From an uncultured Selenomonadales bacterium (GTDB taxonomy: Bacteria; Bacillota; Negativicutes; Selenomonadales; Selenomonadaceae): 57,080 bases of DNA. A program made the translations under genes and the position numbers. Position 1 is the first letter of the stretch; every line of letters begins with the position of its first letter. This document shows positions 21,163-30,200 of this stretch, piece by piece. The notes below the pieces were generated by a model that saw only the letters and a list, made by a program, of their open reading frames with translations, was not told the origin of the DNA and did no database searches. The stretch covers positions 1 to 57,080 of the forward strand of contig CALFJB010000011.1 in assembly GCA_937877565.1 (NCBI GenBank). The letters are read 5' to 3'.

Positions 21163-23242
21163 GCTTCTGCCTCCTATTCTCTAATATCGTTGCAAGCCTG
21201 CCACTTTCTAGCTCTATCAAGTTTTCTGCTCTTAGCCTTTGTGAAAGTGTGATTAAACCACCGTCGTCAATATCTAAGTTGTCTCCTGCAATGACATATC
21301 CAAGTTTACTGCGCGTCGCTATTGGCAACTCTTCAAGGTCAAGCACATACTCAACGTAATCTGTGCTGCCTGGTCTGCCTCCATAAAGTTCACTTTGATT
21401 GTATCTTGCACTGCCGTCCACCTTCACTCTTGATAAGCCGTCGTAACTCGTGCTGCCGTCGTATTTCCTCTTGCCGTTGGCTTTGTAAATTAAATCTCTA
21501 TGGTATTGCGTACTGCCGTCATACTTTATGCGCCGCCTGATTATTAGTTTACCTTCGTCATCTAACTCAATGCTATCCTTAAAGGTTATACTTATACCAA
21601 TCTCGCTTGCACTCTCAGTTATCTCAACGTTATCAACGTGCTCAACGTAATTAAATGGCTTGCCTTTAGTTTTGCGTGTAAGTGAGAAATTGTCAGTTAA
21701 GTCTACACTTATAACCTCAATCTTTGCACTGTTACCGCCACCGTTATAGCTAAAGTTGCCGTTGGCTTTAATACTGCCGTTAAAGTAATTGATGTCACCA
21801 CCATTGTATTGGATAGAGCCGTCGTACTTGCGCCCTTTTGTAATTTCTAACTTGCCGCCGTCATCAATGACCGTATGTTTGCTACCGTCGTAGTTTACAC
21901 CACCGTTAAACCTTACACTGCCATTGCACTTAATTGCATGCCCAACTTCTTCATTAGCAACCGCACCAATATTGACATCAAGTTTATAACTTTCGGTGGC
22001 TTTCGGCACATCATCAAAAAGTTCAGGATACTTAAGCACGAGTGGCTCGTCTTTCTCAGGTGACTTTAATTGTAAATTGCCGCTTATGTTATCCTTAAAG
22101 ACTTCGGTTCTTGCTCTTTCGCCACCGCCTGAGTAATTAAAAAGCCCGTTAAACTTCAACGAGCCGTCAAACTTGTTCAGACCTGCACCGTCATATTTAA
22201 TGGCGCCATTATAACACCTGTGCTTGGTTATCTCAATGTCTCCACTGCTGTCTGTCGGTAACACGTTTAAGGTGGCGTACTTTACATTGTTATCAAATCT
22301 TACACTGCCGTCACATTTAATCGTTCTTGATACTTCTTCTTCGATTTTCGGTTCAACTTCGAGCAGTTTAAGCTCGTCCATGCCGTCATTGTACTCAATT
22401 TTATATGGTCTTAAGCCGTCATAGTGGATTGCACCGTCGTACTTAAATTCTCTGTTGAATCTCGAATTGCCGTTAGGGACAAGCCACCAACCGTTATTCT
22501 TTGCGTACCTCTCGGCATGTTTTAAGCCAGTAAAGAGAGGTTGACCGTTGTATTGCAATTCGCCGTTGTAGGTGTAAAACTCGCCACATCGAACACTACC
22601 GTCATATCTAGTCGCAGTGTACTTGCCACCATACGGTACTATTTCTTCGTAAGTAGGCGCGGCAAAAAGTTTCACGGGTTCTTCGTATACTTCTACGGTT
22701 TCACTATCACTGCTACTGTCACCACTACCTGCCGGATTAACTTTTATTACAACGCCGTCAAGCCACGAACGAACGTTTTTCATAGCAGCGATTGTTTTGT
22801 ATAATTCGGCCTTGCGCTCGCCATCAAAAACAACTCTCGCGTCAGTTAAATTTATGATCGGCTTAAAACGGTAAGGCTCGCCACCGTATTCAAACCATTC
22901 GGAAATTTCAGTAGGCGCAAGTAAGGTAGATATAGCTTTTTCGACTGCCGCCGGTGTTCCTTTTATTCTATGCCAAGCTATTGATTCGCGGATTAGATTA
23001 CGTTTAACTTCTATACCTAAATCGCTTTTAAAAAGATCACAATGAAATTGCCAAGCGAGTAAGTTAAGTACTTCATCAGGCAGTTCATCAAGTCTAGGTA
23101 GATGCAGCACTAGTTTTGTTTTGTCTGTTATATCTCCTAATTCTAGATCGAGTGCTTTAGCCGCAGCGTAAATCTTTTTATCCTCAAGCAGATTGGGCGG
23201 CAAGATGTCAAGCAATGATATTTCTCGGAGAGACTTAATCAT
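21152..23242 (-). CDS. Baseplate protein gpI with long YDG-repeat extension
   Basis: This encodes 696 residues from ATG 23242, with GGAGG nine bases upstream. Residues 1-185 are a P2 gpI-type domain: 'LLDILPPNLLEDKKIYAAAK', DELPDEVLNLLAWQFHCDLF, then 'IAWHRIKGTPAAVEKAIS' and WFEYGGEPYRFK. P2 gpI is about 176 residues, so about 500 residues are extra. The extension is built of about twenty x-[DN]-G units such as KYDGSIQYNGG, KCNGSVRFNGG and KYDGSTSYDG, arranged in pairs. It ends with the fibre motif ATRSKLGYVIAGDNL. This looks like a fusion of the baseplate wedge to a repetitive adhesin or fibre shaft. Confidence 0.85.
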   Translation of the reverse strand: MIKSLREISLLDILPPNLLEDKKIYAAAKALDLELGDITDKTKLVLHLPRLDELPDEVLNLLAWQFHCDLFKSDLGIEVKRNLIRESIAWHRIKGTPAAVEKAISTLLAPTEISEWFEYGGEPYRFKPIINLTDARVVFDGERKAELYKTIAAMKNVRSWLDGVVIKVNPAGSGDSSSDSETVEVYEEPVKLFAAPTYEEIVPYGGKYTATRYDGSVRCGEFYTYNGELQYNGQPLFTGLKHAERYAKNNGWWLVPNGNSRFNREFKYDGAIHYDGLRPYKIEYNDGMDELKLLEVEPKIEEEVSRTIKCDGSVRFDNNVKYATLNVLPTDSSGDIEITKHRCYNGAIKYDGAGLNKFDGSLKFNGLFNYSGGGERARTEVFKDNISGNLQLKSPEKDEPLVLKYPELFDDVPKATESYKLDVNIGAVANEEVGHAIKCNGSVRFNGGVNYDGSKHTVIDDGGKLEITKGRKYDGSIQYNGGDINYFNGSIKANGNFSYNGGGNSAKIEVISVDLTDNFSLTRKTKGKPFNYVEHVDNVEITESASEIGISITFKDSIELDDEGKLIIRRRIKYDGSTQYHRDLIYKANGKRKYDGSTSYDGLSRVKVDGSARYNQSELYGGRPGSTDYVEYVLDLEELPIATRSKLGYVIAGDNLDIDDGGLITLSQRLRAENLIELESGRLATILENRRQKHEV

Positions 23243-23243
23243 C

Positions 23244-24365
23244 TTACTCGTCCTCCAATCCTGCATAGACGACGTTGATGTTTTGCGGGATTGCTACTTG
23301 CGTATCCGTTAGCGTTGTAGGTGTGGGTGAGAGTATTTCAAGCCTTTTGACTCCGGCTTTCCTCATTCTGTAGTACAGCTCTGTTGTGTTTATGTCTCTA
23401 CCTAATTTTCCGCGCTGCCATTCGATATATCCTTGAAGTGCGGTTTCTACCGCCTCTTGAATGAGTGCCGCCATAGTTGCGTCTTCTCTTGAGATAACAT
23501 ATCTTAGTTCGATATCGTAGTAAACAGTCTCAGGAATTTTAACTACAACTTTGTCCGTGAGTGGTCGTTTGTCTTTTGCAGAAAGACTATCACTTACAAG
23601 GTTAAGCATATCCTCGTTGGGGAGTTGACCACCTTCAAGTAAAACGTAAATGTCAACCACGCCAGGACTTGATGAAATTATCTTAACGTCACTTATTAGT
23701 GAAGAGACGGACTTCACAAAGTAGATGTACCCTAACTCTGTGCCTGCAGTACTAAATGATTCTGGTGCTTCATGTATTCGTTCGCGGAAAGAATTGTCTG
23801 ATTCAGTATCACTGCCTCCACTTGTTTTAGTTGTATTAACGATTGACAGCAAATAAGGTTGAGGGTCAACAATTTCTTTTAACTCACCGACAATGTAATC
23901 ATTCCCTACTTCTCCGGTTTCAGTGCAAGTGGCGGTTACTTCTTTGGTCGTTTCGCCAGCTAAAAAAATAACGTCCGAATCAAGCGCAAAATATACTTTG
24001 TCACCGGACGTCACTCTCGTGCCTTTAATAATGGTCGTTGTTTGTTCTCTTGCCGCCGATAATGTTACTTTGACCGTACAAATGGCGGCCGTTGCTTGTA
24101 GCCGTTGAGCACCGACTAATGCTCCAATGTGATCTAGATTGCCGTCAGTTGCATAGCGCAAAAGATTCTGCTTTGCCGTCTTGTCTATGAGTTTCTTTTG
24201 CTGTGCAATAATATTTAGCAAAGAGTTCACAAATAATCTTAGTGGGTCGGCTCTTGCCAGTGACCGTCCCATTATGCCCTCAAGTATTACAAGTGCGTTG
24301 GCTTGCATTTCTTCAACGTCAACCGATACAAACGTAATATCCGGCAATTCTTCAAGGCTCCACAT
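23244..24365 (-). CDS. J: Baseplate wedge protein gpJ
   Basis: This encodes 373 residues from ATG 24365. It matches the baseplate J family: N-terminal 'LVNSLLNIIAQQKKLIDKTA' type helix, YATDGNLDHIGALVGAQRL, a central 'GTRVTSGDKVYFALDSDV', TETGEVGNDYIVGEL, SGGSDTESDNSFRERI and 'SSPGVVDIYVLLEGGQLPNE'. gpJ forms the wedges of the contractile-tail baseplate with gpW and gpI. Length is close to P2 J (about 300) with a slightly extended C-terminus. It is tightly packed between W and I genes. Confidence 0.93.
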   Translation of the reverse strand: MWSLEELPDITFVSVDVEEMQANALVILEGIMGRSLARADPLRLFVNSLLNIIAQQKKLIDKTAKQNLLRYATDGNLDHIGALVGAQRLQATAAICTVKVTLSAAREQTTTIIKGTRVTSGDKVYFALDSDVIFLAGETTKEVTATCTETGEVGNDYIVGELKEIVDPQPYLLSIVNTTKTSGGSDTESDNSFRERIHEAPESFSTAGTELGYIYFVKSVSSLISDVKIISSSPGVVDIYVLLEGGQLPNEDMLNLVSDSLSAKDKRPLTDKVVVKIPETVYYDIELRYVISREDATMAALIQEAVETALQGYIEWQRGKLGRDINTTELYYRMRKAGVKRLEILSPTPTTLTDTQVAIPQNINVVYAGLEDE

Positions 24366-24367
24366 TC

Positions 24368-24703
24368 CTAATCACCGCCTATCTTGCCCGACAGGGTTAT
24401 TTCTAATATTACTTTTATTTGCATTTTGCCCGTTATACCATCGCCATCGAATAAAACTTCTTTGACGGTGACGCGTGGCTCTTGCTCAGGTACTTTTTCT
24501 ACAACTTCTTGAATCAGCTTCACCCTTGCTACATTCATTGGAGCATCTAAAAAGTCGGGTGAAACACCAAAATCTCTATCCAAAGGAACAGTTCCTTTTA
24601 TCGTGCTTAAAATGCAGCCTACATTCTGAAGTATCTCTTCAACTTCATTTTGAGGTGAGAAGTTTATGTTGTCCAGTTCAGCCATTGTTAAAATTGCTTC
24701 CAT
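24368..24703 (-). CDS. W: Baseplate wedge protein gpW (gp25-like)
   Basis: This encodes 111 residues from ATG 24703, with GAGGGG upstream. The gp25/GPW signature is visible: 'NEVEEILQNVGCILSTIKGT', VPLDRDFGVSP and the C-terminal beta strands EPRVTVKEVLFDG and KMQIKVILEI. gp25-like proteins carry the conserved EPR core motif, present here as EPR at about residue 75. The protein seeds sheath assembly at the baseplate in contractile tails. Confidence 0.92.
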   Translation of the reverse strand: MEAILTMAELDNINFSPQNEVEEILQNVGCILSTIKGTVPLDRDFGVSPDFLDAPMNVARVKLIQEVVEKVPEQEPRVTVKEVLFDGDGITGKMQIKVILEITLSGKIGGD

Positions 24704-24705
24704 CT

Positions 24706-25203
24706 TTAACCCCTCGCGTATTCTTTTAGTTTTAAGTCACATTCACAATTCAAAATGCTACTTTTTGGTCCCCAATGAATTACATCAAGGTCTACGCTTT
24801 CTATAAGCCATTTGTACCTACCAAATGCGTGGGTTGCTATTATCAGATAATTAGCTTCACCGTTTCGACAGAGCTCAAGAAGTTTAACATACTCATTCCA
24901 GGGATTAACGCCTAAACCGGAGTGAAGTTGTACTTTAAAAGCTACTTCCTCAACGTCTTGCCCTAGAAATTCAAGAAGTGGTGTTTGCCCAATTATTTCA
25001 TGCTTTGCAATCCTAATTTTTGTGCTTCTCTTAAAATCCTTGTAGGTTAAAACTCTAAAAGAGCTAACTTCAAAGAGCACGTCACCAATCGCACCGACAG
25101 CACCTAATCTAAAAGCTACATCAACGTCAGGATTATCGTCTTTGTCGCTTGTCGAGCTTGTAAAAAAATCTAACAGGTTAGTAATGAAACTCACCGGAAT
25201 CAC
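24706..25203 (-). CDS. Tail protein gpU-like
   Basis: This encodes 165 residues from GTG 25203, overlapping the PAAR gene by 4 bp. It shows the P2 gpU pattern: IGDVLFEVSSFRVLTYKDF, 'KHEIIGQTPLLEFLGQDVEE' then FKVQLHSGLGVNP and a C-terminal GRYKWLIESVD. In P2 the gene for U lies elsewhere in the tail operon; here it is placed between the spike tip and W. gpU-type proteins are tail-completion or hub-associated components. Confidence 0.8.
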   Translation of the reverse strand: MIPVSFITNLLDFFTSSTSDKDDNPDVDVAFRLGAVGAIGDVLFEVSSFRVLTYKDFKRSTKIRIAKHEIIGQTPLLEFLGQDVEEVAFKVQLHSGLGVNPWNEYVKLLELCRNGEANYLIIATHAFGRYKWLIESVDLDVIHWGPKSSILNCECDLKLKEYARG

Positions 25204-25523
25204 CCACCCTCAATGAACACATTTGACGAGCCGCTGGTTATCCTGCCCGTTTGTCCGCAACCTTGACATACAGTCGAATCGTTTATACGGGCGGCAGGTA
25301 AGGAATTAAAAAAGACAGTTGCTGCGCCGTCCGAAGTTTTAAAGGTTCCACCATGAGGACAATGGCAATTACCACTATCGCCGTGTCTATGCGCAGATAA
25401 ACCGTTGATTATTATATTGGGACTGCCGTCACTGCAACTGCCATTTCTTGAGTGTGGGCAGCACTTTGAACCTATATCGCAAGTTCCATTAGTAGAATCA
25501 GTTGCTCTTGCTGCTGCCGGCAT
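25200..25523 (-). CDS. PAAR-motif spike-tip protein
   Basis: This encodes 107 residues from ATG 25523, with GAGGAGGTGG upstream. It starts MPAAARATDSTNGTCDI, then 'INGLSAHRHGDSGNCHCPHG' and VFFNSLPAARINDSTVCQGC, ending in SSNVFIEGG. The three beta hairpins with P-A-A-R and clustered His/Cys residues match PAAR proteins. These form a metal-bound cone that caps the gpV spike and sharpens it for membrane penetration. It lies directly after gpV. Confidence 0.92.
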   Translation of the reverse strand: MPAAARATDSTNGTCDIGSKCCPHSRNGSCSDGSPNIIINGLSAHRHGDSGNCHCPHGGTFKTSDGAATVFFNSLPAARINDSTVCQGCGQTGRITSGSSNVFIEGG

Positions 25524-25537
25524 ATCGCCACCTCCTC

Positions 25538-25981
25538 TTAATTCAAGAAAATGTTTTTGCCCTTTACCGTGATGTCCCCTTCACAAGTAATTTTTAAAGT
25601 CCCCTTGCAGTTGATCTCCATTTCGTGCGTACTAGTATTGTAAGAAACAAAAGAGCCGTCTTCATATTCCGTTTTTTGTACATCAGCGTCAACATTTTCA
25701 GGCACTTTGTCTACTTCGTTAAAAGAGGAACCTACAATCCAACCTGTGCCGGAAGTTTCATCATTTGGAGCAAACAAGCAGACAACTTGATCGCCTATCG
25801 CAAAATTAAAATATTTTTTATTTTTCGACGAACCTTGAGTTAGTATTCCGAGTTCTGCGGATACGTTATCATCTTTGTCGCCAAAAGTTACTCGCGCTGT
25901 CATTCGTTCAGGATATATCTGAGTTATTTCACCTTCACGGACAAGACTGTTTATCTTTTGCCCTAAGTCATCGTTGCCCAT
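25538..25981 (-). CDS. V: Baseplate spike protein gpV
   Basis: This encodes 147 residues from ATG 25981, overlapping the stop codon of gene D by one base (TAATG), with GGAGGG upstream. An OB-fold domain (about 10-85) contains 'REGEITQIYPERMTARVTFG', ILTQGSSKNKKYFNFAIGDQ and GWIVGSSFN. The C-terminal beta-helix has EINCKGTLKITCEGDITVKG. The trimer forms the membrane-piercing spike tipped by the PAAR protein. Confidence 0.9.
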   Translation of the reverse strand: MGNDDLGQKINSLVREGEITQIYPERMTARVTFGDKDDNVSAELGILTQGSSKNKKYFNFAIGDQVVCLFAPNDETSGTGWIVGSSFNEVDKVPENVDADVQKTEYEDGSFVSYNTSTHEMEINCKGTLKITCEGDITVKGKNIFLN

Positions 25982-26997
25982 TAATATCCCTCCAAGCATT
26001 TTGACAATTCGAGAGTGGTAACAAAACCACTGCTGCCTATATTGTGTTTGCATTTGTCTATTAGGTACTTGCCATTCCATTTATGGAACTTTTTAAGCTC
26101 AACAGTTAGCCCTGCACTCAATCTAAGGTCGCCCATGAGTGTAAGTGTTACGGTGTTTTCTTTTTTATTCTTTTCACGTAGCGACTTTTTGGCAAGTCTA
26201 TCTGCTTCTTCTTTACTCTCAACTTTTTTGTTAATCTTTAGAGTTGCGCCGTCATTTTTGTTTGTGTCGGAATAAGAGCCCTCAATAGTCTCTTTCGTCT
26301 TGCCCTTTTTGTAGGTAACGGTACAGGATTTGTAGACTTGATTCAACTTCGATTTTGCACTGAATGATTTTATGCGACTTTCGCCTTTAACGAAGGTGAC
26401 AATCGCTGATTGTGATTCGTACTTTTCAAAGTCGAATATGCAGATTTTTTTGTCGGTCACCTTAAGTGCTAAACCTGCATCGGTACAAAGTTTGCTTAAA
26501 AACTTTAAATCAGATTGCTCGGATTGTTCCGCACGGGCAATGAGTGGATCTTCTTCGGTATCATAGAACAGTTCCATACCTGCGCCGTCCGCAACGTCTT
26601 TGGCAATCTTCGATAATTGACACTTCTCCCAGCTTCGAGAGCGATTGACACCTCTGATTTCAGCGTTATTTGGTATGGAATTAAATTTGATTTTAGCTTC
26701 AGCAGGCGGAAAGGTATTCTCAATTTCGTCGATCTCAAACTTGCCAAGATTTACGCTTTCAGTGCCACTGCGCCACCAATTTGTCGTAACGATCGAAATT
26801 TCTGCCGACGCTCCTTTATCAGGGAACCAGTCGCCTACCCACATTTCTTTTATGTCTTGGAGCGTCACCTGAGCGGTATCTGCTTCATTGCTAACCGCTT
26901 CCTCATAACTGAAAGATTTTAAAAATTGGTTTACTACGCGTGTCACATCTTTGGATTCGATTTTCATCTTAATTGTGGCTTGCCTTGCTTGTTGCAT
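25981..26997 (-). CDS. D: Baseplate hub protein gpD
   Basis: This encodes 338 residues from ATG 26997. It follows the P2 gpD/late-control D pattern: N-terminal beta barrel with 'VNQFLKSFSYEEAVSNEADT', WVGDWFPDKGASAEISI, 'LGKFEIDEIENTFPPAEAKI', then SWEKCQLSKIAKDVADGAGM and 'AEQSEQSDLKFLSKLCTDAG'. The C-terminal repeat SKEEADRLAKKSLREKNKKE matches the hub family. It forms the trimeric hub that links tube and spike. It lies between X and V as in P2-like tails. Confidence 0.92.
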   Translation of the reverse strand: MQQARQATIKMKIESKDVTRVVNQFLKSFSYEEAVSNEADTAQVTLQDIKEMWVGDWFPDKGASAEISIVTTNWWRSGTESVNLGKFEIDEIENTFPPAEAKIKFNSIPNNAEIRGVNRSRSWEKCQLSKIAKDVADGAGMELFYDTEEDPLIARAEQSEQSDLKFLSKLCTDAGLALKVTDKKICIFDFEKYESQSAIVTFVKGESRIKSFSAKSKLNQVYKSCTVTYKKGKTKETIEGSYSDTNKNDGATLKINKKVESKEEADRLAKKSLREKNKKENTVTLTLMGDLRLSAGLTVELKKFHKWNGKYLIDKCKHNIGSSGFVTTLELSKCLEGY

Positions 26998-27003
26998 ACT
27001 TCA

Positions 27004-27207
27004 TCACTGCCTCCAAGGTGGCAAAACAATCGAAATATTTAAATCATCTACATCGGGGATTATCACTGTTTCGCCTGCGCTAAATATGAAAGTGTTTAGT
27101 TTATCCTCGTTTGCTTCCATCAATGCGTCAAGATAGTTTACAGAACCTATTTGTTCGTGTGCAATTTTGTCAAAAGTATCTCCTTGTACCGTAGTGTAAG
27201 TCTTCAC
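27004..27207 (-). CDS. X: Tail protein gpX with LysM motif
   Basis: This encodes 67 residues from GTG 27207, with AAAGGAG nine bases upstream. The GTG overlaps the TGA stop of the tape-measure gene, indicating coupled translation. The LysM-like body is 'YTTVQGDTFDKIAHEQIGS' followed by NYLDALMEANEDKL and ETVIIPDVD. P2 gpX is a similarly small LysM protein that bridges hub and tube. The length matches the family. Confidence 0.88.
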   Translation of the reverse strand: MKTYTTVQGDTFDKIAHEQIGSVNYLDALMEANEDKLNTFIFSAGETVIIPDVDDLNISIVLPPWRQ

Positions 27208-30200
27208 TGATACCTTCTCCTTTCTTGCTCGTGCTGCCATTCTTGCATTTGCCTGTGAAAATCTGTTGCTAATTGTCCGGCCGCACTTTGCATAGTGTTA
27301 GCATCTGCATTGCCGTTTATGGTCAAGTTTATGGTTATGTTAGGCGTTCCCGCGCTGATTGATGATGAAGATTTTGTTTCGTTGTTTGTAACGGATTCGT
27401 TGTTGTTATTACTAACGCTTGTTTGATTCGACTTGAACCAACTTAAAGTATCACCCAATATTCCACCACTTGAGCCTTCAGAAATATTCGGAAACGCACC
27501 GACGGGCTTAAATATACGTTCTGTAACTTCTTTAATCGAATCATACACAGAAGAAAATTTTTCTTGCGAACCAACAATACCTGTAGGTGTTGGCAGATTT
27601 GGAAGAGTAGAAGGAGCATTTAAGGCGTTTGTTGTGTTTTGCCTTGACACCGAATTACGGTTGAAAATCCTCATCAAAGTCTGATAACTTTTTGAGCTTT
27701 CAATTTCGTTGTTGTTGTTGCTGGTCTGTACTCTTTGATCGTAATTAAAGCCGTTATTTGCCCCGTAGAGCGTTTCATTTGGCGTCCGCGATAGATTTAT
27801 CATCTGGGGTGCTTGCAATGCGCTCACGGGGCTTGTAGGCGCTTTTAGAGGCATTCCTGATATTGCCTGTGTGGTTATCAGTGGATTAAAAGGCAATTGG
27901 TCTATATTTGGCAATGAGTATTTTCGATTGGTGAAAGTACTCACGTTTTCAGTTGAAGAGGTATTAATTCGACTACTGTTTGACTCTTGGTTAGTGTTTA
28001 ATATAGTGCTAACGTTTTGAGCGGCCGCTTGCAATGGTGCTGTTGTCCTCTCAATCATCATTTGCATATCAGCTTGATCTTGACGTTGTTTTTCTATCGA
28101 TTCGCGTTGGGCTTTGAGTTTAGCGTCGCGAATAGGTGATAAATCTCCTGTCTTGACAAGATTATCTGATGAACCGCTATAATCTTTTAAATTTCCGAGT
28201 TCGTCCGTTTCTGAAGGTGAAACTGTTGCTTGAGCCGCTTGTATTGGCAATGCGATTTGATTTATTGCTTTTTGTATCTCGATTTTTTCTTGGCGCTGTT
28301 TCTCAATAATCTCACGTTGTTTTTGGATTTTAGCGTCGCGAACAGGTGATAAATCTCCTGCCTTGACAAGGTTATCTGATGAACCTTGATAATTTTTCAA
28401 ATTGCCTAACTCGTCAGCTTGTTCTTTTTCAGAAGGTGGTTTATCGAGTGTTCCTGTTGACGCATTGTAGACACCCAACATTGCGCCGGTCTGTTGCCAT
28501 AATTCTATTGCACGTTGTGACCCGTCGATAGGGATTGCCGCCTCTGGTGATTTTTCTGCAAAGGTAGTTAAAAAAGCACCCTTGCCATAAATGCCGCCCA
28601 TATAGTTAGCTGCTGCTGGTGCTGCACTAACCGACGGAGCCGTAATTTTTATATTGGCTATCTGTGTCGCCGCGCTTTGCAGAGCTGTTACCACCGATTG
28701 CGCCGCGCTGCCCATATTCGTTACTTGCCCTGCTGCTGTTCCGGCTACTGCTCCTAGCGTTTGAATGTTTCCTTGTGCTCCGCTCGATGTTTCGCCTAGC
28801 ATTTGAATTGGCGGTTGTGCGGTTTGTGAGCTTTCGCCTAACTGCTGAATTAAAGGTTGTGCAGTCTGTGAAATTTCACCGAGTTGTTGGATTTGCGGCT
28901 GTACTTGTTGTGTTACTTCGCCTAAAACGGGTATGTTTTGAGCAGCCGTCTGAAAGCCTTCTACTGCCGTCGTTATAGTTTGTTGGAGTTGTTCGGCTGA
29001 TGTCGCCGCTTGCTGTTGAGCATCAGCATTTTGTTGAGCTGCCTGTGCTGCTTGTTGTTGCGCTTCTGCATTTTGCTGCGCCCCGCTATTATCCTGCGGC
29101 TGCTGTTGTTGCTGTTGTTGAGCCTGCAAGGATTGGATTAGCTGTGAAAATTGTTCAGCAGATTTTGTTGCCGCCGCTTCAGCTTCAACGTTACCTTGTG
29201 CTTTTGCGTCTTGCTGCGCCTGCCGTATTGATTGCATCATCTGTTGTGAGAGTTGTGCTATCTGCTGCTGCGATTCGGCGTTCTTTTCAGGCGACTTAAT
29301 CAGCGTCATTAACTGTTGAGAGAGTTGCGCAAATTGTTGTCCCTGTTCTTTCTGCTGATTCTGCTGCATTACTTGAAGTACGTTATTGGTTAATTGAGCA
29401 ATTTGATTGCCGGTGGTCGCATTTTGCGCCGCCGCTAATGATTGATCACCTCCGTTACCCTTTCGCCATTCTGTCCGCGCATTTTCTTTCTTGGCTACAC
29501 TTCCAACGTCGCCGTTGAAAACACCTTTGGCTATATTGACAATTTTGCCGATAGTTTCACCAATTCCGCCAAAAAGCGATTTAATGGTATTGACTAAGCC
29601 TTCAACTAATGCCTTTGCAGCGTCGCATAAGCCTTTCCAGGCAGTCGACCAATCACCGGCAAGAACGCCCGTAATGAATGTAGTGATGCCGCCAAATATG
29701 CCAATCAACATAGCTACAAAATTAGCGGCTGTGGTGATAATCGTCGCCAATATCCCCGCTATTCCGGTTAGCAATGTCGCAAAAGCACCTACCAAGACCG
29801 AAATTATGCTTTGACTGCCACCTATCGAATTAGTTAAAGTTGAAAAAGCCTCTCCAATTTGAGCAATCGCTGGTTGAATTATCGTCCAAGCCTGCTGAAA
29901 TGCTCCGCTTACAGTATTCCACAGCATTTGAAAGAACGGCGCAACCGTAGACCAGTTTGAATAAATCAGATAAGCTGCAATGCCGATTGCCGCCGCTATT
30001 GCAATTATAGGCAGCATCGACATTGTGAGTGATAGAGCAGAACGCCCTGCCGTCAACATTGCAGCACCAAAACTTTTAATTGCCGCTCCAGCTGAAGACA
30101 GAACACTGGTTACTGACATGGAAGTGATAGCTGTTACAACTCGTATTCTCATTGCATTAGCACTTGCAATAACACCAAGCATTGACGCCCTCATTGAAGC

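Noticed and set aside
28640..29420. Repeat-rich tract in the tape-measure gene as a CRISPR-like array
   Set aside because: The repeats are in frame, Gln/Ala codons, imperfect and without regular unique spacers. It is coding low complexity.
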